64,000 nucleotides of DNA, from positions 62,001 through 126,000 of the forward strand of contig CANLCX010000005.1 in assembly GCA_947489315.1 (NCBI GenBank). The letters are read 5' to 3'. Shown piece after piece: positions 15,862 to 27,657 of the stretch. The first letter of the stretch is position 1. Each line of letters starts with the position of its first letter. Under the pieces are notes generated by a model, which saw only the letters and a list, made by a program, of their open reading frames with translations, had not been told where the DNA came from and did no database searches. Both the position numbers and the translations under genes were made by a program. Origin of the DNA: an uncultured Sphingomonadaceae bacterium (lineage in GTDB: Bacteria > Pseudomonadota > Alphaproteobacteria > Sphingomonadales > Sphingomonadaceae).

Positions 15862-17396
15862 TAATAGGCTTTGCCAATGAGAATCCGCTCTACCGCTGGT
15901 TTCCCAGTAAATATGCAATTGCCATCAACCGCAGCGCCTTCTTGCGGCACGTTGCGGAACGTCAGCTTTAGTTTTTTCAAACGGTCTTCGATCTGGTCGA
16001 GCTCCTCGCCTGTGGCTCTACACCACTGAACTTCAAGCCAACCGGGATATTTCTTATTCTCTTTGTAGAATTTCTGAACGTCGGAAAAGTCTGTCAGTCC
16101 GCGCGTAATATTGGAATCCAATCGCTGCTTGGCTTCACCGTGCAATTTGGTTTGGATTTCCTTCAGCAAGGCAGGAACTTGCTCGGCAAAAGCATCTTTC
16201 GCAAGAATTTGGGAATCGAGTTTGCCATTATCTTTGTAAAGTGCATCACGGCGAAGGCCAGAAACATTGCCTTCCGCGACATCGCGAGGACCAATTTCCA
16301 ATATGAGCGGCGCGCCCTTTTTGATCCAGGCCCAGCGTTTATTGGATGCTTTCATTCCACTTTTATCCAGTTTGACCCGAACAGTCTCATCAAAAGCCCG
16401 CAACCCGGCAATCTGCTTGGTCAACGCGTTGCAGAAGTTTAATACTTCTTCGTCTTCCGGCTTGTCGCGCAACATCGGTATGATCACGACCTGATAAGGT
16501 GCAATTAGTGGCGGTACGCGCAGGCCGTCATCGTCGCCATGGGTCATGATCACGCCGCCGATCAGCCGCGTAGAGGTTCCCCAACTCGTGGTATAAGCAA
16601 ATTGAAACTGACCCTCTTTATCCTGAAAGCGGATATTCTGAGCTTTGGAAAAGGTCTGACCGAGAAAATGGGACGTACCGGCTTGCAAGGCTTTGCCATC
16701 CTGCATCATCGCTTCGATCGAATAGGTCGCATCTGCGCCAGGGAAGCGTTCGTTCTCTGGCTTTTCGCCAGCGATAACCGGCATTGCCAGAACATCTTCC
16801 GAAAAGCTGCGGTACATTTCCAATATGTCGAGCGTCTCTTCCATCGCTTCGTCGCTTGTAGCATGGGCTGTATGCCCTTCTTGCCAAAGAAATTCACTGG
16901 TCCGCAGGAACATCCGTGTCCGCATTTCCCAGCGTACGACGTTGGCCCATTGGTTGATCATGACCGGCAAATCGCGCCAGCTTTGCACCCATTTCGAAAA
17001 TGAGGTGCCAATAACTGTTTCGGAAGTTGGTCGAACGACCAATGGCTCTTCCAGCTTCGCCTCGGGATCGACCACAAGGCCATCCTTATCGTCTTTCATC
17101 AATCGATGATGGGTGACGACCGCCATTTCCTTGGCAAACCCGTCAACATGCTCGGCTTCCTTGGCAAAATAACTCAGCGGAATGAACAATGGAAAATAGC
17201 AATTTTCATGGCCCGACGCTTTGATCCGCTGGTCCATCAGAAACTGCACGCGCTCCCAGATACCATAGCCCCACGGCCGCATGACCATACAGCCGCGCAC
17301 TCCGGATTCTTCTGCCAAATCAGCTTCGGCAATAAGCTGTTGATACCAGCCTGAAAAGTCAGCTTCTCTGGTTACGGATAGAGCATTTTTCTTCAC
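15861..17396 (-). CDS. proS: Prolyl-tRNA synthetase, compact eukaryote/archaea-type
   Basis: 511 residues. Class II core with motif 2 region NVVRWEMRTRMFLRTSEFLWQEGHTAHA and motif 3 TSTRLIGGVIMTHGDDDGLRVPP, then an anticodon-binding domain (YQVVIIPML) and the extra C-terminal domain characteristic of the eukaryotic/archaeal type. The bacterial-type INS editing insertion between motifs 2 and 3 is absent. It charges tRNA-Pro in the cytosol. It is followed by rnr with a 1-bp overlap. PhaR is just upstream. From memory this form is usual in sphingomonads, so transfer is old if it occurred. Confidence 0.95.
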   Translation of the reverse strand: MKKNALSVTREADFSGWYQQLIAEADLAEESGVRGCMVMRPWGYGIWERVQFLMDQRIKASGHENCYFPLFIPLSYFAKEAEHVDGFAKEMAVVTHHRLMKDDKDGLVVDPEAKLEEPLVVRPTSETVIGTSFSKWVQSWRDLPVMINQWANVVRWEMRTRMFLRTSEFLWQEGHTAHATSDEAMEETLDILEMYRSFSEDVLAMPVIAGEKPENERFPGADATYSIEAMMQDGKALQAGTSHFLGQTFSKAQNIRFQDKEGQFQFAYTTSWGTSTRLIGGVIMTHGDDDGLRVPPLIAPYQVVIIPMLRDKPEDEEVLNFCNALTKQIAGLRAFDETVRVKLDKSGMKASNKRWAWIKKGAPLILEIGPRDVAEGNVSGLRRDALYKDNGKLDSQILAKDAFAEQVPALLKEIQTKLHGEAKQRLDSNITRGLTDFSDVQKFYKENKKYPGWLEVQWCRATGEELDQIEDRLKKLKLTFRNVPQEGAAVDGNCIFTGKPAVERILIGKAY

Positions 17397-17447
17397 GTAT
17401 TGGGTTCCAGTCGGAAAGTTTTAAAATTTAGTCCCTCGACGGCAAAG

Positions 17448-18071
17448 TCAATCGTCGAGATTATCGATTTTCGATTGAATGTCTGCAAGTTGCTGTTTGA
17501 GTTCCATGATCTCAAGGTCTTTTGCAGAAATTTCTTCCTCTTCGGCTTCATCGTTAGAGGCAGTTTTATCGCCCAATCCCAAAGGGTTTAGCGCTTTTTC
17601 AACAACACCAGCTAAGGGGCTTGATTTCAAAGCGTTTTCAATCGCTTCCTGAAACTGCTTCTGGTTCTTAACAGCCATTTGACCCAATGGATTTTTGTTC
17701 AACGCGCCTTCCACGGCTTCTTGAAACTGTTTCTGGTTCTTGCGAAAATTGTCCATGGACGCTTCAAGATACGACGGCATCAGCGATTGCATGCTGTTGC
17801 CGTACATGGAGATAAGCTGGCGCAAGAAATTAACGGGAAGCATATTCTGCCCGCTGCTTTCCTCATCAACGATAATCTGTGTCAGCACATTATGCGTAAT
17901 ATCATTGCCGGTTTTGGCGTCAACTACGACAAAATCAATATCGTTACGCGTCATTTCGGCCAAGAAATCGAGCGTTATATAATTGGACGTCTGGGTATTA
18001 TAGAGCCGCCGATTGGCATATTTTTTGATAGTGATCGGGCCATCCGGATCGCCCTTTTTCGTCTTCGCCAT
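17448..18071 (-). CDS. phaR: PhaR, polyhydroxyalkanoate synthesis repressor
   Basis: 207 residues. The N-terminal domain ITIKKYANRRLYNTQTSNYITLDFLAEM is the PHB_acc_N DNA-binding signature and is followed by the PHB_acc domain (ITHNVLTQIIVDEESSG...FLRQLISMYG). PhaR senses PHA granules and represses phasin and PHA-synthesis genes. The middle holds two copies of a segment beginning NQKQFQEA (about residues 112-136 and 137-162), and a C-terminal acidic coiled-coil-like end (EISAKDLEIMELKQQLADIQSKI). No phaC or phasin is in the window. The roughly 200-bp gap upstream should hold its promoter. Confidence 0.9.
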   Translation of the reverse strand: MAKTKKGDPDGPITIKKYANRRLYNTQTSNYITLDFLAEMTRNDIDFVVVDAKTGNDITHNVLTQIIVDEESSGQNMLPVNFLRQLISMYGNSMQSLMPSYLEASMDNFRKNQKQFQEAVEGALNKNPLGQMAVKNQKQFQEAIENALKSSPLAGVVEKALNPLGLGDKTASNDEAEEEEISAKDLEIMELKQQLADIQSKIDNLDD

Positions 18072-18269
18072 GTTATCTCCTGTGAACCATATCGCTTTAT
18101 TTTTGTAATGTTACGGCGATATGCCTTCAAAATACTTAGTATTAAGTCCGCATTAGACAAAATTGTGCATCGCCGCAACCAAAGCCGCTACCGGAGTTTA
18201 TTATAATGCAACTAACGCGGAATTTAGGGAGTTAGAGCATGTGCATCTGCGATATGGCAGTTGCTCAGT

Positions 18270-19328
18270 TTAGACCCAATAGCGGGAATAGCGATGGCCG
18301 AGACCAGTGATCAATTCATATTGGGAAAGCCCCGACTGGTTTGAAGCGATCGGCAAATCATATTCTGCGGACACCCAGTCGGATTCCGCGAGTTCAGGCG
18401 CATCGGAAATATCAATTGCGATCAGGTCCATTGATATTCGGCCGATAACCGGAAGTTTCGTCTGGCCGCTCAAAAATACACCTCTATTCGAAAATCCACG
18501 CAAATATCCATCCGCATAGCCCATCGCCAATATGGCAATGGGATGATCTCGTTCAGCGGCATATTTCGCATTATAACCCACTTTGTCGCCCGCCTTCAGT
18601 TGCCGGACTTGTAATATCTGCGTTTCGGGGAATACGACTTGCTTGATTGATCCGGAAAGTTCGGGTCGTTGTTTACCCCCATAAAGGGACAAGCCGGGCC
18701 GGGTACAGTCGAAATGATAGGCTTGCCCTAAAGCAATGCCAGCACTGTTGCTCAGGCTGCTACGTTTTCCGGAAACATATTGCAGCGCACCAACAAATTC
18801 AGCGAGCTGTTCTGCATTTTGGGGGCCATCTTCGTCTGCAGAAGCCAAATGACTCATCACAATGTCGATATTGAGATTGCCCCAATCAAATTTCGCTAAG
18901 TCCGTTACTTCAATCCCGAGACGGTTCATTCCGCTATTGATCATAATATCGCATGGACGCGAGGTGTCTTGCCAACGGAGCACTTGCTCCATGCTGTTCA
19001 AAACTGGTTTTGCAGCCGATGTTGCGGCAAAGGGCATGTCCTCGGCGCGCGCACCGTTGAGGACGGAGATACAGCTATCTCCCTCCAAATAGGAGTCTAT
19101 CTCTTTAGCTTCCTGCCAGTTGGCGACATAAAAATCACGGCATCCTTTGGTTTGCAGGCGCTGGACAACTTCCACGGCGCCGAGGCCATAGGCATTCGCT
19201 TTGATAGCTGCTCCTGCACTGGCAGCGCCGCTCATTCTATCAAGTGTCTGCCAATTGGATACCAGTGCATCACCGTCAAGACGCAGCTTGACCGTTGAAG
19301 GGATTTCGAACGTCTCATTGCTCATCAT
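18270..19328 (-). CDS. alr: Alanine racemase
   Basis: 352 residues. It makes D-alanine for peptidoglycan. The N-terminal TIM-barrel holds the PLP lysine K43 in AAIKANAYGLG; the second catalytic base is in GDKVGYNAKYAAE, and RISMDLIAIDIS and the C-terminal TGLGHRYSRYWV match the family. It lies 15 bp after the transporter gene on the same strand, so it may be the last gene of that run. ATGATG at the start leaves 19328 or 19325 open. The ribosome binding site is weak. Confidence 0.93.
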   Translation of the reverse strand: MMSNETFEIPSTVKLRLDGDALVSNWQTLDRMSGAASAGAAIKANAYGLGAVEVVQRLQTKGCRDFYVANWQEAKEIDSYLEGDSCISVLNGARAEDMPFAATSAAKPVLNSMEQVLRWQDTSRPCDIMINSGMNRLGIEVTDLAKFDWGNLNIDIVMSHLASADEDGPQNAEQLAEFVGALQYVSGKRSSLSNSAGIALGQAYHFDCTRPGLSLYGGKQRPELSGSIKQVVFPETQILQVRQLKAGDKVGYNAKYAAERDHPIAILAMGYADGYLRGFSNRGVFLSGQTKLPVIGRISMDLIAIDISDAPELAESDWVSAEYDLPIASNQSGLSQYELITGLGHRYSRYWV

Positions 19329-19343
19329 GCGGCGATAGTCAGT

Positions 19344-20981
19344 TTAATCCGCTTCGTCGAGTGCTCCTTCCGGATCACTAGGAATGCCCCACCATGCCAC
19401 AATAACACCAAAGGCAACCACGACCCAAGTATACCAGAGACCCGAATAGACATCACCCGTTCGCGCCACAATATAGCCCGCGATCAGGGGCAGGAAGCCA
19501 CCAAGATACCCGGCTCCGATATGATAGGGTATCGACATAGAGCTATAGCGAATTTTTGGCGGAAACATTTCTGACAACAGTGCAGCGACGGACCCGTAAG
19601 TCAGGGCGCTAAGAGCCCCAAGAACGAGTAATATGGTCACAATACCCAATATGCGCATGGCTCCAAGCTGTTGCTCCTCAAAATCGAAACCCGATTTACT
19701 GAGTGCGCCGTGAATTCCATCTCGGCGTGCAGTCCCGTCACTGAACCAAGCCGTGTCGACTGCTATTGGTTCGGGACCCGCGAAGAGTTTCAACTCTGAT
19801 GCATCCGTAACCGAATAGGCAACCCCAGAGGCCGTGAGAGTCTCCAATATCTTGCCGCAGTCGCTTTGCTCACGGTTGAACAGTTCAGCAAATGGATCGG
19901 TGCTGCAGGCCGTGCCTTCTACACGGACCGGAGTAGCCTCTGATGCCGCCGATAGCCCAGGATTGGCGAGCTGCCCCAAGCCCCAAAAGGAAGGAAAAAG
20001 TAACAGCAATGATAGGATTGCACCGACGATAATCGGTTTTTTACGCCCTACTTTATCCGACCATTTCCCGACCATCAGATAGAATGACATGGCAATCAGG
20101 CCGGCAAAAAACAGGATTAAATCCACCGTGAGGTTATCGACATTCATTGGCCCGCGCAAAAAGGACATTCCAGAGAAAAAAGCGGTGTACCAGATTGTCG
20201 TCAATATTCCGGTTATTCCAAACAATGCTACGAAAATCCGTTTTTTGTTACCCGGATAGGAAAAGCTTTCGGTAAATGGGTTTTTGGAGGTCTTACCTTC
20301 GACCTTCATAGCCTGGAACACGGGGCTTTCGTTCAGCTTCAGCCGCATCCATAGCGAAATGCCGAGCAATAAAATCGAAAGCAGGAAAGGTATCCGCCAG
20401 CCCCAATCATTAAAGTCCTCTGTCGGAATCAGGAAACGACAAGCCAGTACCACGCCGATAGACAACACAAAGCCGCCTGCGACGCTGGCTTGGATATAGC
20501 TGGTATAATAGCCGCGTTTCTCTGTCGGTGCATGTTCAGCGACATAGATAGCCGCGCCGCCATATTCTCCGCCCAGCGCCAACCCTTGCAACACCCGCAG
20601 GAAAATAACGATGGCCGGGGCCGCCAGTCCTATGGTTTCCGCGCTGGGGATCAAGCCAACACCTGCGGTCGCAATCCCCATCAACGTGACGGTAACCAGA
20701 AATGTATATTTGCGCCCCAGTCGATCGCCCAGAAAGCCGAACAAGACAGCGCCAACGGGTCTGAAACCAAAACCAATTGCAAAGGTGGCCCAAACCAAAA
20801 GAATTTCGAGCGTCTCATTACCGCTTGGGAAAAAAGTTGGGCCGATTATGTAGAATAAGGTTCCGTAGATAAAGAAATCATACCATTCGAAGATGGTTCC
20901 TGCGGATGACGCGCCGATGACGAGCCTGATTTCCTTGTCGGTTGGTTCGCGCTGCATTGCAACGCCTGCCTCACTGGCCAT
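19344..20981 (-). CDS. MFS transporter, metabolite:H+ symporter type, with large periplasmic insert
   Basis: 545 residues with 12 membrane segments. FEWYDFFIYGTL in helix 1 and FRPVGAVLFGFLGDRLGRKYTF around loop 2-3 are signatures of the MHS (ProP/ShiA/KgtP-like) subfamily, which takes up organic acids or osmolytes. Most members are 430-450 residues; here about 100 residues lie between helices 9 and 10 (SEATPVRVEGTACSTDPF... to ...FDFEEQQ), with two cysteines. Start: ATG 20981 has GGGGAGGG 7 nt upstream; the TTG at 20996 does not fit. It is 25 bp downstream of pccA, so import of propionate or a precursor is an attractive inference, not shown. Confidence 0.85.
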   Translation of the reverse strand: MASEAGVAMQREPTDKEIRLVIGASSAGTIFEWYDFFIYGTLFYIIGPTFFPSGNETLEILLVWATFAIGFGFRPVGAVLFGFLGDRLGRKYTFLVTVTLMGIATAGVGLIPSAETIGLAAPAIVIFLRVLQGLALGGEYGGAAIYVAEHAPTEKRGYYTSYIQASVAGGFVLSIGVVLACRFLIPTEDFNDWGWRIPFLLSILLLGISLWMRLKLNESPVFQAMKVEGKTSKNPFTESFSYPGNKKRIFVALFGITGILTTIWYTAFFSGMSFLRGPMNVDNLTVDLILFFAGLIAMSFYLMVGKWSDKVGRKKPIIVGAILSLLLLFPSFWGLGQLANPGLSAASEATPVRVEGTACSTDPFAELFNREQSDCGKILETLTASGVAYSVTDASELKLFAGPEPIAVDTAWFSDGTARRDGIHGALSKSGFDFEEQQLGAMRILGIVTILLVLGALSALTYGSVAALLSEMFPPKIRYSSMSIPYHIGAGYLGGFLPLIAGYIVARTGDVYSGLWYTWVVVAFGVIVAWWGIPSDPEGALDEAD

Positions 20982-21006
20982 ATGTGCCCTCCCCAAGGCG
21001 TTTTAA

Positions 21007-22977
<1,971 letters not shown>

Positions 22978-22993
22978 TATAGCTCCAGCAGGT

Positions 22994-23105
22994 CGTCACC
23001 CTGAACTTGTTTACCTTGCGGTGACCTTTGGTTCAGGGTCCATCGTGCAAATTGCAAGAATGGTCCATGTTTAGAAATAGATGCTGAAACAAGTTCAGCA
23101 TGACG
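22994..23105. repeat. 112-bp palindromic intergenic repeat (CTGAACTTG family)
   Basis: Terminal arms CGTCACCCTGAACTTGTTT (22994-23012) and AAACAAGTTCAGCATGACG (23087-23105) are 19-bp inverted repeats with two mismatches. Smaller repeats lie inside (TGCAA-A-TTGCA near 23046-23056; GGTCCAT twice). It fills most of the bioB-pccA gap. From memory this is a widespread sphingomonad intergenic repeat. It could fold as a long hairpin in the operon mRNA. Confidence 0.75.
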
Positions 23106-23125
23106 ATGATATTTAAAATTCATGA

Positions 23126-24229
23126 CTATTCGGCCGCTTCCATCTGAACGTCTCTCGGTTCCGCTTCCATCGGGACCAGCCCCAATTTCTCAAACATTGC
23201 CTCATCCGCATCATCACCAGCATTGCCGGTCGTCAGCAATTTGTCCCCTGTAAAGATGCTGTTCGCTCCTGCCATAAAGCAAAGCGCCTGTGTGCTTTCC
23301 GACATGGATTCTCGGCCAGCGGACAAGCGTACCATCGAGGCAGGCATTGTAATCCGCGCCACTGCGATCGTGCGGACGAATTCGATATCGTCGATTTTCG
23401 CTAGCGGCGTGTCGGCAAGCATATCGCCCAGCACGGTTCCTTTGACAGGAACCAGCGCATTTACAGGAACGCTCTCGGGATGCTTTGGAAGCGTCGCGAG
23501 CGCGTGGACAAAGCCAACCCGGTCTTCGCGGGTCTCGCCCATGCCGACAATGCCGCCAGAGCAAACATTGATGCCGCTGGTCCTCACATTTTCGAGTGTT
23601 TCGAGACGATCGCCAAAAGTCCGTGTTGTGATGACCTTTTCATAATGTTCGGGCGAAGTGTCGATATTGTGATTATAATAATCGAGCCCCGCTTCGGCCA
23701 GCATATCCGACTGTTTCTTGGTGAGCATGCCCAGCGTCATGCAGGTTTCCATACCCATTTGCCTTACGCCTTTGACCATTTCGATAATCGCCGGCATGTC
23801 GCGGTCTTTGGGATTGCGCCACGCGGCACCCATGCAAAAACGGGATGAACCACGATCTTTGGCCTGCGCCGCTGTCTGTAGCACCGAACGCACATCGAGC
23901 AATTTTTCGGCTTTTAACCCGCTTTCGGCATGAGCCGATTGATTGCAATAGCCGCAATCCTCAGGGCATCCCCCGGTTTTGATCGATAGCAATGTGGACA
24001 GTTGAACCTGACCGGGAGTGTGATGCTGCCGGTGGACTGTGGCGGCCTGGAATAGCAGTTCGTCAAAGGGAAGGTTGAACAGGTCAGCAATTTCCTCACG
24101 CGACCAGTCTTGACGGACTTCGTATCCCTGCGCAGGCAGGGATCCATCTCTTGCCGTTGCATTACGTGAAGATGTTGGGAGATGGGCACCTGCCTGCGCA
24201 GGTGCACTCGCGTTTTCGTCTAGATTCAT
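23126..24229 (-). CDS. bioB: Biotin synthase with repeat-derived N-terminal extension
   Basis: 367 residues. Radical-SAM enzyme that inserts sulfur into dethiobiotin: the [10 protein letters not shown] motif supplies C88, C92 and C95 for the [4Fe-4S] cluster; further landmarks are [16 protein letters not shown] and the [12 protein letters not shown] end of the barrel. The start ATG 24229 overlaps the mutase stop as ATGA. Residues 9-35 are encoded by an 80-bp double-hairpin repeat, and normal BioB homology begins only at about residue 39 ([13 protein letters not shown]). No other Met lies between. No other biotin gene is nearby; its place beside pccA suggests supply of the cofactor for the carboxylase. 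Confidence 0.93.
   Translation of the reverse strand: MNLDENASAPAQAGAHLPTSSRNATARDGSLPAQGYEVRQDWSREEIADLFNLPFDELLFQAATVHRQHHTPGQVQLSTLLSIKTGGCPEDCGYCNQSAHAESGLKAEKLLDVRSVLQTAAQAKDRGSSRFCMGAAWRNPKDRDMPAIIEMVKGVRQMGMETCMTLGMLTKKQSDMLAEAGLDYYNHNIDTSPEHYEKVITTRTFGDRLETLENVRTSGINVCSGGIVGMGETREDRVGFVHALATLPKHPESVPVNALVPVKGTVLGDMLADTPLAKIDDIEFVRTIAVARITMPASMVRLSAGRESMSESTQALCFMAGANSIFTGDKLLTTGNAGDDADEAMFEKLGLVPMEAEPRDVQMEAAE
24125..24204. repeat. REPIN-like 80-bp double-hairpin element, copy B (inside bioB)
   Basis: Hairpins TCCCTGC-GCAG-GCAGGGA (24125-24142) and CACCTGC-CTGC-GCAGGTG (24187-24204) with the internal CCATCTC / GAGATGG pair. Plan and length equal copy A at 9055-9134, and differing arm bases change in pairs so that each stem stays fully matched. 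On the minus strand it encodes bioB residues 9-35 (ends at APAQAG and DGSLPAQ). Confidence 0.85.
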
Positions 24230-26364
24230 TCAGCGGCTTCCTCTGTCTCGGGTGGCATATTATGGCCCAATAGGCGCAATATATCCGCGGCACATTCCAC
24301 AATATTGCTTCCCGGTCCATAGATTCCGACAACACCCGATTTACGGAGGAATTCATAGTCTTGTGGCGGGATAACACCACCTGCAAAAACCTTGATATCG
24401 CTGCGCCCGGAGTCCCGCAGCATTTGGATCAGTTCCGGGATGAGGGTTTTGTGACCAGCGGCCAGACTGGATGCGCCTACGGCATCAACATTTTCTGACA
24501 GAGCCAGATCGCGGGTCTCGCCCGGTGTCTGGAACAAGGGTCCGGAAATCACATCAAAGCCCATGTCGGTAAAGGCACTCGAAACGACATTGGCCCCGCG
24601 ATCATGGCCATCCTGTCCCATTTTGGCGACAAGGATTTTTGGCTTACGGCCGAGACGCTGCGAAACAGCATCCACACCGTCGACCACCAGCGCATATTGC
24701 GGGTCGCCTTCATAGGCTGCCCCGTAAATGCCTTTTACCGGTGTCGGCTTGGTCGCATAACGTCCGAAGGCCGCTTCCATCGCATCGGATATTTCTCCGA
24801 GAGAAGCGCGTTCACGTGCAGCATCGACCGCAAGAGCAAGCATGTTACCATCGGCCTTGGCGCCTTCGGTAATGGCTTTTAGAGCAGTCTGACATGCCTC
24901 TTCATCGCGTTCTTTGCGCATCTTGTCGAGGCGTGCAATTTGGCCCTGCCGGACTCTGGCATTGTCGATATCGAGTGTTTCGAGCTGATCCTCGTCTTCC
25001 AGAACATATTTGTTCACGCCGACAATGACATCATCGCCTTTGTCTACCCGGGCCTGCCGACCGGCAGCGGCTTCCTCGATCATGCCCTTTGGCCAGCCAT
25101 CGGCCACGGCTTTGGCCATGCCGCCTTCACTTTCAACGCGCTCGATAATTTCCCAGGCCTTTTCAACCAGTTCGTCGGTCAGCGCTTCGATATAATAGCT
25201 GCCACCCAGCGGATCGACGACCTTGGTGATTCCGGCTTCTTCCTGCAAAACAATCTGCGTGTTGCGGGCAATACGGGCTGAAAAGTCAGTCGGCAGCGCA
25301 ATGGCTTCATCCAGAGCATTGGTGTGGAGCGATTGGGTTCCGCCCAATGTAGCGGCCATCGCCTCGATGGTCGTCCGGATCACGTTGTTGTATGGATCCT
25401 GCTCGGTCAGCGAAACGCCGGATGTCTGGCAATGGGTGCGCAACATCTTGGAACGTTCCGATTGTGCTCCCAGATCGGTCATCACACGGTGCCACAAGGT
25501 CCGGGCTGCGCGCAATTTGGCGACTTCCATGAAGAAGTTCATCCCGATACCGAAAAAGAAACTCAGACGGCCTGCAAATGCGTCAATGTCGAGCCCCGTC
25601 GCCATAGCCTGTTTCGCATATTCCCGGCCATCCGCAATCGTGAAGGCCAGTTCCTGCACCGCCGTCGCACCGGCTTCATGCATATGATAGCCGCTGATCG
25701 AAATGCTGTTGAATTTCGGCATATGCTCGGACGTATAGGCTATAATATCCGAGATAATCCGCATCGATGGCGCAGGCGGATAGATGTAGGTGTTGCGGAC
25801 CATGAATTCTTTGAGAATGTCATTCTGGATCGTGCCCGCAAGCTTGTTCTGGGAAACGCCCTGCTCTTCTGCAGCAACGATATAGAAGGCCAGACACGGA
25901 ATAACCGCCCCGTTCATGGTCATCGAAACCGACATGGTATCGAGCGGAATTCCGTCGAACAGAATTTTCATATCCTCGATACTGTCAATCGCGACGCCAG
26001 CTTTACCGACATCGCCGACAACCCGAGGGTGGTCGCTGTCATAGCCGCGATGGGTCGCAAGGTCGAAAGCTACCGAGAGACCTTTCTGACCAGCAGCGAG
26101 ATTACGACGATAGAAGGCATTGGACTCTTCGGCGGTAGAGAAGCCAGCATATTGACGAATGGTCCACGGGCGACCGGCGTACATGCTGGCCTTCACACCG
26201 CGCGTAAAAGGCCCAAAGCCAGGGAGACCCGGATTACCAGCATCGTCAGCCGTATATAGCGGTTTAACGGCGATGCCTTCTGGCGTTTCCCATGTCAGGT
26301 CACGCCCTTTAACCTCTTTGTCAGCGAGCGCTTTCCAGTCTTCAATCGTCGGTTTGTCAGTCAT
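24226..26364 (-). CDS. scpA: Methylmalonyl-CoA mutase (B12-dependent, single large subunit)
   Basis: 712 residues, the usual length of the catalytic subunit. N-terminal (beta/alpha)8 barrel with [25 protein letters not shown] and [22 protein letters not shown]-terminal cobalamin domain with [14 protein letters not shown] (DxHxxG, the histidine ligates cobalt) and the GGVIPPQDY loop. It converts (R)-methylmalonyl-CoA to succinyl-CoA. The ATG overlaps the preceding hydratase stop by one base (TAATG) and its own stop overlaps bioB, so the three are tightly coupled. No small MutA subunit or MeaB chaperone is seen in the window. Confidence 0.95.
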   Translation of the reverse strand: MTDKPTIEDWKALADKEVKGRDLTWETPEGIAVKPLYTADDAGNPGLPGFGPFTRGVKASMYAGRPWTIRQYAGFSTAEESNAFYRRNLAAGQKGLSVAFDLATHRGYDSDHPRVVGDVGKAGVAIDSIEDMKILFDGIPLDTMSVSMTMNGAVIPCLAFYIVAAEEQGVSQNKLAGTIQNDILKEFMVRNTYIYPPAPSMRIISDIIAYTSEHMPKFNSISISGYHMHEAGATAVQELAFTIADGREYAKQAMATGLDIDAFAGRLSFFFGIGMNFFMEVAKLRAARTLWHRVMTDLGAQSERSKMLRTHCQTSGVSLTEQDPYNNVIRTTIEAMAATLGGTQSLHTNALDEAIALPTDFSARIARNTQIVLQEEAGITKVVDPLGGSYYIEALTDELVEKAWEIIERVESEGGMAKAVADGWPKGMIEEAAAGRQARVDKGDDVIVGVNKYVLEDEDQLETLDIDNARVRQGQIARLDKMRKERDEEACQTALKAITEGAKADGNMLALAVDAARERASLGEISDAMEAAFGRYATKPTPVKGIYGAAYEGDPQYALVVDGVDAVSQRLGRKPKILVAKMGQDGHDRGANVVSSAFTDMGFDVISGPLFQTPGETRDLALSENVDAVGASSLAAGHKTLIPELIQMLRDSGRSDIKVFAGGVIPPQDYEFLRKSGVVGIYGPGSNIVECAADILRLLGHNMPPETEEAAE

Positions 26365-27149
26365 TATTCGCCCTTAAATTCGGCTTTCCGTTTCTGAAGG
26401 AAAGCTATTGCACCTTCGCGTGCATCGTTGCTGTCACCGGCCAGTCGCTGTCCCTCCGCTTCTTTCAACAAGGCTGAAGCATAGTCGCTTTCCAGCGCCG
26501 CGGCCAGATTTTGACGCATGACACCCAGCGCGACAGTTGGACCGCCGGCAAGCCGTTTGGCCAGCGCATTGGCTTCATCCATCAAGGCTGCATCGTCGAC
26601 ACATTTATAGACCAATCCCCAATCTGCGGCTTTTTCGCCAGGAATTTTTTCGCCGAGCATCATCATCTCGGTGGCGCGGGCCTTGCCCACCAAACGGGTA
26701 AGCATCCAGCTTGCGCCGCCATCGGGTACCAGGCCAATATTGACAAAGGCCTGCAAGAAATAGGCGGATTTACCGGCAATGGCAAAGTCACTGGCCAGCG
26801 CAATGGAACAACCCACGCCTGCGGCGGGGCCGTTGACCGCAGTGATGGTCGGAATATCCAGCTTGGCGAGTTTCAACATCAGGGGGTTATAGTGCTGATT
26901 TAGCGCCGCATAGGAGCCCTGCCCACCTGACAAAGCGCTGTCGCCGCCTTTGGCCTGCAGATCGGCACCGGCACAAAAGGCGCGCCCTTCACCGGTAATG
27001 ATGACAGCGCGTGCATCCTCCAGCTTGTCCAGTGCCAGTAACAAATCATCTGCCATGTCCAGAGAACAAGCGTTCAGGCGGCTTGGCTGGTTCAGCGTGA
27101 TGATTGCCACCTGATCGGCAATGTCCAGTTTGATATTCTCGAATTCCAT
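26364..27149 (-). CDS. Enoyl-CoA hydratase/isomerase family protein
   Basis: 261 residues, crotonase fold. [22 protein letters not shown] forms the first oxyanion-hole strand and [28 protein letters not shown] the second; a glutamate-type catalytic position is not certain (region [14 protein letters not shown]). The sequence resembles PaaG/CaiD-like hydratases. It is coupled to the mutase gene, so it may serve degradation of substrates that yield propionyl-CoA, or it may simply be an operon passenger. The exact substrate cannot be given. Confidence 0.85.
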   Translation of the reverse strand: MEFENIKLDIADQVAIITLNQPSRLNACSLDMADDLLLALDKLEDARAVIITGEGRAFCAGADLQAKGGDSALSGGQGSYAALNQHYNPLMLKLAKLDIPTITAVNGPAAGVGCSIALASDFAIAGKSAYFLQAFVNIGLVPDGGASWMLTRLVGKARATEMMMLGEKIPGEKAADWGLVYKCVDDAALMDEANALAKRLAGGPTVALGVMRQNLAAALESDYASALLKEAEGQRLAGDSNDAREGAIAFLQKRKAEFKGE

Positions 27150-27219
27150 ATTTTGTCCCTTTGAGTGGCGTCAAGCCGGTTCGATGCCGGATCAACTTTA
27201 TAGTATTGTCTGTGGTGGA

Positions 27220-27654
27220 TTAGTGATCCTTAGGAGTTTCCATTATCTCGGTTAGCATCCCGCCCATATCCTTGGGATGCACAAAAAAGATAAGTGTTCC
27301 ATGCGCGCCGATACGCGGTTCGCCCAGGACCCGCTTGCCCATGGCTTCGAACTCAGCCTTGGCGGCATGGATGTCAGGCACTTCGAAACAGACATGATGC
27401 TGTCCGCCCAATGGATTTTTCGCGAGGAACCCATGGATAGGACTGTCCTCGCCCAGTGGCTCTATCAATTCTATCTGGGTGCCATTGTTCGGCCCGTCTG
27501 CTGGCGTATCAACGAAGCAAACCTTCACGCCCTGCGCTGGCAGGTCAAACGGATCATGAATTTTCGTCGCGCCCATGACATCGCGCCAATGGACGATGCT
27601 GTCGGGGATGGACGGTGTGACGACACCGATATGATTAAATCTGCCAAGCTTCAT
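27220..27654 (-). CDS. mce: Methylmalonyl-CoA epimerase
   Basis: 144 residues of the vicinal-oxygen-chelate fold: FNHIGVVTPSIPDSIVHWRD (first metal histidine), HHVCFEVPDIHAA (metal histidine), and FFVHPKDMGGMLTEIME (metal glutamate). It racemises (S)- to (R)-methylmalonyl-CoA between the carboxylase and the mutase. It sits in the pcc-mutase gene run, 3 bp after a small membrane protein gene. Confidence 0.93.
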   Translation of the reverse strand: MKLGRFNHIGVVTPSIPDSIVHWRDVMGATKIHDPFDLPAQGVKVCFVDTPADGPNNGTQIELIEPLGEDSPIHGFLAKNPLGGQHHVCFEVPDIHAAKAEFEAMGKRVLGEPRIGAHGTLIFFVHPKDMGGMLTEIMETPKDH

Positions 27655-27657
27655 ATC

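Noticed and set aside
25324-26259. 311-codon plus-strand frame opposite the mutase gene
   Set aside because: Antisense shadow of a well-recognised 712-residue mutase.
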